From Pestalotiopsis fici W106-1 (lineage: Eukaryota; Ascomycota; Sordariomycetes; Amphisphaeriales; Sporocadaceae): a stretch of DNA of 64,000 bases. Both the position numbers and the translations under genes were made by a program. Positions within the stretch are counted from its first letter, which is position 1. The number at the start of each line of letters is the position of its first letter. This document shows, in pieces, positions 58,777 to 64,000 of the stretch. The notes under the pieces were generated by a model, which saw only the letters and a list, made by a program, of their open reading frames with translations, did no database searches and was not told where the DNA came from. The stretch spans positions 485,490 to 549,489 of the forward strand of contig NW_006917100.1 of NCBI RefSeq assembly GCF_000516985.1. Reading direction: 5' to 3'.

Positions 58777-59175
58777 TGCATGCCCGATTGTGGTGCCATT
58801 AATTAACACACTGGTAACTGATGGGTTCTTCGGATTTAAGATCCGGATTTATGACAGTCTGCATATCATCAATAAAACACACACGCTATCTTACCAACGA
58901 CAACAGCGCAAGATGATATGCAGTGCGACAGGCGGATGTTGCATAACGCGAAAGATAAATCTCGTCTCACCTGACGCAGAGTTACACTTAACCGAGCCCG
59001 AACTACTATTATGTTCATTCTTTCAAAAGCGTGAGTGACAGATAAAAGGCGCCGATTCTGCGTCTGGAAACAGATTCAAATACCTGCCTCGGCGAGTCTA
59101 GCAAAACGGTGAATTCCTCAACTCATACTTCACTGATAGACCTGGATTTTCTGCTTCAGCAACGATTGTATCACA
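56861..59175. other. Intergenic with small repeats
   Basis: No supported gene in 2.3 kb. Contents: a GTAT microsatellite near 57145-57163, two exact tandem copies of CCCTGCGCAGTC at 57210-57233, a GTGTGCT/AGCACAC inverted repeat near 57824-57840, and a (TA)n run at 58746-58772. The promoters of the lectin (-) and SDR (+) genes lie at its ends. Confidence 0.5.
58746..58772. repeat. (TA)n microsatellite
   Basis: An uninterrupted run of about 13 TA units. Confidence 0.9.
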
Positions 59176-60322
59176 ATGAATCCCGTCAACACGAAACCAT
59201 ACAAGATCCCCTCTGATGCGATCTGGTTCAGTAGGCCAACTTCCTTGAGACCCATCAATCGATGCGCATCGACTGAGTAAGATCATCCTAGTCACTGGTA
59301 GCTCACAGGGCATCGGACGAAACTTAGCCGAGCTAGTTGCACAGAACCCGTCATCCCGCCTCATAGCCACTGCGCGTAACACAGCTGATTTATCCTATTT
59401 GCCCGACTCCAATCCCAACGTTCTCAAAATCAAGTTGGACGTGTCTTCCACGTCTTCGGTCCAAGAAACCTTCGATACAGCAGCCGCACACTGGGGCGGT
59501 CCAGAGAAGAAGTTGCGCGTTGATGTTGTCATCAACAATGCCGGATACTCACTGTCTGGCGACACGGAAAACGCAACGGACCAGCAGATTCAGCGTCACA
59601 TGGAGACTGTGTTCCATGGCACAGCCAGAATCACCATGCAGGCCGTGAAAAGTATGCGTGAAGGGTCTGCTGATGGACGCGGCGGCTTGATCATCAATAT
59701 CTCCTCGACCGCTGGTCTACGTGCTTTGCCCGGTACTGCATACTACCATGCGAGCAAGTATGCAGTCGAGGGATTCACCGAGTCGGTGGCTAGAGAGATG
59801 CACCCGGATTGGAACAGTATGTTGAAGTCTTTCAAACGCCACCCATGGCAATGTTCTTGTCGTCTTCCCTTTCTCTTCTTTAACACAGGCGCTTGCGAAC
59901 AATACTAAGCATACCCATCACGGAGCTCTCTACTCGCAATTGTCTCTACCCCTGGTTAACCATATGAGATATAATATAGTCAGCTTTTGCCTCATCGAGC
60001 CAGGAATGGTAAAGACCAATTTTGAGTCCACGTCCAAGGACAAGATTCCTCCCCATCCTGGATACCAAGCCCCTGGCACACCTCGTGTCGCCCTCGCCGA
60101 GTATGTGGCAGAAAACGTCTCTGCCGGCTCAGGTGCTTCAGCAGACCTGGTTGTGCAGACAATCTTAAACGTTGCCGTACGAGGGAAAAAAAAAGTCCCC
60201 TCAGATTGCCTTTGGGTGCCGATTGCTGGGGTTTGACCAGGTCCAAGTATGCCAGCTTTGTGGAAGAGCTGGACAATCTAAGGGAGCAAAGTCTGATGGG
60301 TGGTACCCCAAGAAACTTTTAA
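59176..60322 (+). pseudogene. SDR oxidoreductase with a probable C-terminal frameshift
   Basis: Exons 59176-59230, 59292-59816 and 59980 onward. Splicing gives the classic SDR start SDAIWF/ITGSSQGIGRNLAEL, then VVINNAGYS, ISSTAGLRALPGTA, the catalytic YHASK, and HPDWN/ISFCLIEPGMVKTNF. The second intron is long (163 bp, GTATGT...ATAG). The frame then runs through an A9 tract at 60186-60194 into VPSDCLW and stops at 60236 (278 aa). Shifting one base in this A9/C4 region opens a natural SDR tail (PLRLPLGADCWGLTRSKYAS, then FVEELDNLREQ) to a stop at 60320-60322. So the gene has a one-base indel there, or the assembly has a homopolymer error. The catalytic part is intact, so a shortened protein could still fold. 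NADP-dependent dehydrogenase/reductase; substrate unknown. Confidence 0.75.
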
Positions 60323-61160
60323 GGATTTGGCGCGATTGATCTTTGCCATCACATTGATTGCTTTGGAAGAGTGACGCAGAGGTCCACTTCATGGCAACGA
60401 ACTCGAAACACACGCACCAATCACGCTCTTTATACACACGTACCATCAGATAGATTAAACAATCAAAGTTGCCTTCGTTCAATTTTGGCCTCTGTGACAG
60501 TTGAGGACACATGCCAGCTGATTATCTAATATAGCGAGCAGGTGATTTAGAATTAGTACTACTACTTCAGAGCAGCAACTGGTGAATGTGACGAATATTA
60601 AAATATACCTTTCCACATGCTTGGTCTCAACAGCGAGACTTTCCGAATCCTTTTCGCCTACCCTTAATAGTTATTCAGTTAGACATCTTTATAGGCTGGC
60701 AGAGATCTTCGGGACTTGTGACAGTCATGCCCTTTTTGGGACCGGGCACACACTCTGTGTGAAAGTTGGCCGCCTTGGCACCACAGTCTCAATCATACCC
60801 TACCTGCAGCTCAGTCTCGTCGGCCATTGCCTTACTCCGCTCCGGGCCTGTTATTTGGGCCGCTCTCGTATCATCATTTACGCAAGCGCGGTACTCCATG
60901 CTGTGTTCCCCGCGACAAAGAACCATCATCTATTGGCAGGATTGCGATAAACAGGAAAGCTCAAGACTCATTTCCGTGCGAACACGTGCAAAGGCAGGCT
61001 CTCGATTTAAAGGGTCGGGACAAGCCCTTAAGCTCAGCATTCAAAATGGGTTAGCCGCCGTGTCTCCTTCACATTATCTTGATTCACGCAACGAGGGAAA
61101 TGTGACGCAAGAAGACTACATCATCAAAACATATACGCTGACCAAAAAAAGTAGATTCTC
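60323..61160. other. Intergenic, missing 5' exon of next gene expected here
   Basis: No supported gene. The following Cys-rich membrane protein lacks a start and signal peptide, and its first exon would be expected in the last few hundred bases here; none could be found. Confidence 0.4.
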
Positions 61161-61918
61161 GTGATACCTCGTTCGTACCTGCTAGTATCACAATCGTCCC
61201 ATTCTCGGCCCTACCATCTTGCGTACGAAGTTGCGGCCCTCTCTATGATGCGAATGACAACTGCGTTCCCCCCACAGCAACCGAAGCGAGCGAGGCCGTT
61301 TACGAGGAATGCTTCTGCCATTATCCTGGCCTTGCACCCCTTTCCACGGGCTTACTTGGTGTTTGCGATGCTATATGCACGACTAATCTCAATTATCTCT
61401 TGAGTTTACACACCTGGTTCACGGATTTCTGTGGTGACATATCATCTACTCGAACTACAGGCAGCACATTGGCAACCACTGGGCCAGGCGTCAGTACCAC
61501 GTCTGCAACCGACTCACGATTCGGGGAAAGTGATTTCAATACTCTTAGACTACCTAAGGGAGCTATAATAGGCATCGCCATAGGTTCGGCTTTCGTGGTA
61601 GCATGCGTTATAGCCTCGACATGGCGGATGATCCGTCAGCACAAGGCAAGGTCTCAGGAACGAAGGGAAAAGGCTACCGTTTCTGGTAACCTTATTAGCA
61701 GCGAAAATGGCGCTCCCAATTCTGCTAAAGCAGAACTACCCGCGAATTCCATAGGCACGGTCCTGCCTCGTCAGGAGCTCGCAGTAACTCCAGGTCCGGG
61801 CCAAAGTGCCTCTCATGATGAAACGACACATTCACCAATGCCTGAGCCACAATTGACTCTATACGAATTAGACGGTGGTAAGCCTGTAATCGGTTCAACA
61901 ATGTCGAACAAGAGATAA
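61150..61918 (+). CDS. Cys-rich ectodomain, single-pass membrane protein (5' end unresolved)
   Basis: The coding frame is clear from about 61150 (RDTSFVPASITIVPFSALPS) to the stop at 61918. The ectodomain has eight Cys: SCVRSC, DNCVPP, ECFCHYPGL, GVCDAICTTN and a final DFCGD. A Ser/Thr-rich linker (SSTRTTGSTLATTGPGVSTT) leads to one transmembrane helix (GAIIGIAIGSAFVVACVIAS), a basic stop-transfer (RMIRQHKARSQERREK) and a polar tail. This layout is common among fungal surface proteins with an eight-Cys module that resembles but does not clearly match CFEM. A stop lies just upstream in frame, so a first exon with the signal peptide must be spliced on; a GTAG acceptor near 61151 fits, but no start exon was found. 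It may be a sensor or adhesin; partner unknown. Confidence 0.65.
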
Positions 61919-62330
61919 TCTTTATTTGGGATGTTTATTAGCGTGGAGACGCTGGGACTGGTCATGAGTGTGGCTATGGTGACTTGATATGGAGTGGCTT
62001 AATGGTCCAGTGGGGATATATAACCGTTTATTTTCAAGTAAGATTTTGGCTCAAACTGTCACGAATTCCGATGGATTAACTCGTGAGATCTGCACTTATT
62101 GGGGCATGCAGTATGTTGAATTGTAAGCCGGGGAGCTAATTGATCCGTGGGATCAGAACTCTGGTGATACTTATGGAATTATGGCAGTCGGCCACATAAA
62201 CGGCGCAATGATCTGACTAATCAGAGGCCAGGGATTAATGCACGGTCTACAGAGATAAATAGCCTTGAAAAATGTCGGAGTAAAACATTGGCGTTGTCGT
62301 GGTAAGATGGCAATAAGTGAGTGAATGTTA
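61919..62330. other. Convergent 3' intergenic
   Basis: A 412-bp spacer between the 3' ends of the membrane protein (+) and the NLR-domain gene (-). Remnants of the missing NLR body would lie here if recently deleted; none was recognised. Confidence 0.4.
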
Positions 62331-62865
62331 TTACCAGCCTGAGGGTCCTTCTATCGCGGTTGAGAGTGCCTTGTCGTCGCTGCCTGTCTGTCTTACTTTA
62401 TCGCTGGGTACTTCTTAGTATGATTTATGAATTCGAGCAGACTCCGACATACCTTATGGACATTAACACATGTCTCGCGATTTGACTTTGTAAGTTCCCA
62501 ACTTTCTCTGCCAGGCCTTTGACTTGACCATCGCCCCAAACTTCTTTCAAGGCTGCCTTGAAGCCTTTCCATTTTGAGCGGCGGCCTTCGCTTTTCATGC
62601 TCATCAGAGCTGCGGAGAGTTGACTTGTAATTACCCTACTCTCTTCGACTAGTTTCTTCAGGTTTTGATTGTTGGTGTAGGCGTCAGCGGAGCGATCGTC
62701 GCGGTCTTTGATGTCATTGACGATGGTTTCGAGGAAGTTGACATTCTCACTTGCACCATTGTCTGCCTTGTAGATCTCGCGCGCTTCTGTGAGCAACGTC
62801 CAGGTGAAGTCGACCACAGCAAGAACGTTGCACGCGATGCAAAGTGCAGCGAGCGCCTCAGCCAT
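62331..62865 (-). CDS. Stand-alone fungal STAND/NLR N-terminal domain protein
   Basis: Two exons, 62865-62453 and 62403-62331, with a 49-bp intron (GTATGT...CCAG) joining RHVLMSI/SDKVRQTG; 161 aa. The start is the ATG of MAEALAALCIACNVLAVVDF, the usual opening of fungal NACHT/STAND proteins. Then TWTLLTEAREIYKADNGASE, LETIVNDIKDR, a helical central part, SKWKGFKAALKEVWGDGQVK and LAEKVGNLQSQIARHVLMS follow, all in family order. In full-length NLR-like proteins a NACHT or NB-ARC ATPase and repeats follow; here the frame ends after 23 more residues. The splice is clean and no frame damage is seen. Fungal STAND proteins act in non-self recognition and programmed cell death. This may be a truncated remnant or a short adaptor or decoy. 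Confidence 0.78.
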
Positions 62866-63230
62866 CTCAGCCTTCCCGTCTGGTAGCGACAACTGGGGGG
62901 AAAAAAAAAAGGTGAAGATTGTTGGAGAGGAAGAATACTGTACTCCGGTAAGGCTGTGGAAAGTGTCATTTTGGAATAAGTATCTACTATCTAGGTGGGC
63001 GGCTGTGTAACCGCAGCGATTCCCCACTATAAGAATATTCTATTCTTGAGTCCGTTTTTTCAAGCATCTACCATGATCCTAAGAAGTAATGAACAAAGTC
63101 GGTGTGGTTTGCCGCTATTGAAAAGTAGAATAATCAATGCATATGCAGCTTTTGTTGAACGAATATAGAATGCCGCTTGAGTAACATCTGTAAGGTATTA
63201 TCAACTGATAAGATCGCTCGGTTCTAAGTC
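62866..63230. other. Intergenic upstream of NLR-domain gene and tRNA
   Basis: 365 bp. Likely promoter of the - strand NLR-domain gene; includes an A-run near 62900. No other feature seen. Confidence 0.4.
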
Positions 63231-63301
63231 GCACTAGTGGTTTAGTGGTAAAATCCATCGTTGCCATCGATGGGCCCCGCGTTCGATTCGCGGCTAGTGC
63301 A
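63231..63301 (+). tRNA. tRNA-Gly (anticodon GCC)
   Basis: A 71-nt cloverleaf without intron. Acceptor stem GCACTAG pairs with CTAGTGC; the D arm carries TGGTTTAGTGGTA (A box); the anticodon stem-loop is CATCG-TTGCCAT-CGATG with GCC at 63263-63265; the T arm has the B box GTTCGATTC. A run of five T at 63310-63314 is a pol III terminator. It decodes GGC/GGT glycine codons. Confidence 0.97.
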
Positions 63302-64000
63302 ACATTCGCTTTTTGCGTTCTTCTAATGTTTCCTATACCGTTAGGAATAGGAAAAGTCTTTTTTTTGACCATTTTAGTTGGAACACTCCAGACAAGAGGC
63401 TTTTTTTCTTTTTTCTTTTTTCTGTTTGCATCGATACCTTCAAGGTGCAAGCATAGGTGGTTGGGGGTTGTGCACAGCCCCCTTCTCGGCTACGATCCTT
63501 CTAAAGTTCTGTGCAGCTGCTAACTTACCTGCCAACCTTTGAACCTTCACTTTCAATATTCGACCTGTTCATAGTAGTTGTCCGCTTCGCTTCGCATCAT
63601 CCAGCCGCCGCATGTAGCAAGATCTTTATCGTCCCCTCCTCGCGAAATCCATCACGAGTCGTATTTGAGGCTGGCAACTGACCGAGTCAGTTCAGTATGG
63701 CTTCTGTGAATAACATTGACGGGCTGGGCTTTCGTGGTATGCTTCCCATGGAATGGATTGGTGCATATCATATTCATCAAGATTTTCTACCAGGCAAGGT
63801 TGCCACAAAGACAGGCGAATCAACCATCACTCGCACTCACCACGGAGGGACGGGTGCGTTTCATCGTTTTTCGTGTCGAACATTCTTCCTGGGCGCTGAT
63901 TGAGATTAGATAATAAGAAGGGGATCCGTCTCCTGTTCCTATACTGCCTCGTCACTCAAGTCTTCAGTGCTTATCGCGCCTACGAGATTTACCGAAATTA
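63302..64000. other. Window end, possible gene start
   Basis: A + strand ATG at 63697 (MASVNNIDGLGFRGMLPMEW) in a pyrimidine-rich context could be the first exon of a gene running off the window; its open frame stops at 63903 unless spliced. No family can be named. Nothing else is supported. Confidence 0.25.
63310..63314 (+). terminator. Pol III terminator of tRNA-Gly
   Basis: Five consecutive T residues nine bases past the mature 3' end, the usual RNA polymerase III stop. Confidence 0.8.

Overview
The window reads as nuclear DNA of a filamentous ascomycete (Pezizomycotina, probably Sordariomycetes and perhaps Hypocreales). Genes are interrupted by short introns, mostly 50-80 bp, with GTAAGT/GTATGT-like donors and CTAAC-like branch sites. 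The protein families are typical of such fungi: a Zn2Cys6 regulator, a DMATS-type prenyltransferase, short secreted tyrosinases, GH95, a fucose-lectin fold and a STAND/NLR N-terminal domain. Gene density is low, about 20 genes in 64 kb with long gene-poor stretches, which suggests accessory or subtelomere-like chromatin. Splice sites were placed by hand from reading frame and consensus, so each junction is a prediction.

Layout: 1-7.3 kb has no convincing gene. 7.3-8.5 kb holds a conserved fungal protein of unknown function. 8.5-13 kb is non-coding with a perfect 21-bp hairpin. 13-15.1 kb (-) is the ribosome-biogenesis Pumilio protein Nop9. 15.6-16.8 kb (-) is a secreted M20 metallopeptidase. 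18.3-20.0 kb (-) is half of an MFS transporter abutting an unidentified multi-exon gene. 21.9-24.4 kb is a secreted GH95 alpha-L-fucosidase. 26.0-27.6 kb is a Cys-rich secreted protein. 29.1-30.9 kb is an ankyrin protein ending in an RGG box.

34.4-49.6 kb is the most interesting block: DMATS prenyltransferase, SDR oxidoreductase, small polytopic membrane protein, MBL-fold hydrolase and Zn2Cys6 regulator, all on +, then two secreted tyrosinases on -. No PKS, NRPS or terpene synthase is visible in the window. It resembles a small biosynthetic cluster in which an aromatic substrate could be prenylated and then oxidised by copper enzymes. That model is inference.

51.8-63.3 kb carries a small secreted protein with a duplicated 23-residue motif, an unidentified 481-aa protein, a membrane-anchored fucose-lectin-like protein, an SDR with a probable C-terminal frameshift, a Cys-rich single-pass membrane protein, a stand-alone NLR N-terminal domain and a tRNA-Gly(GCC).
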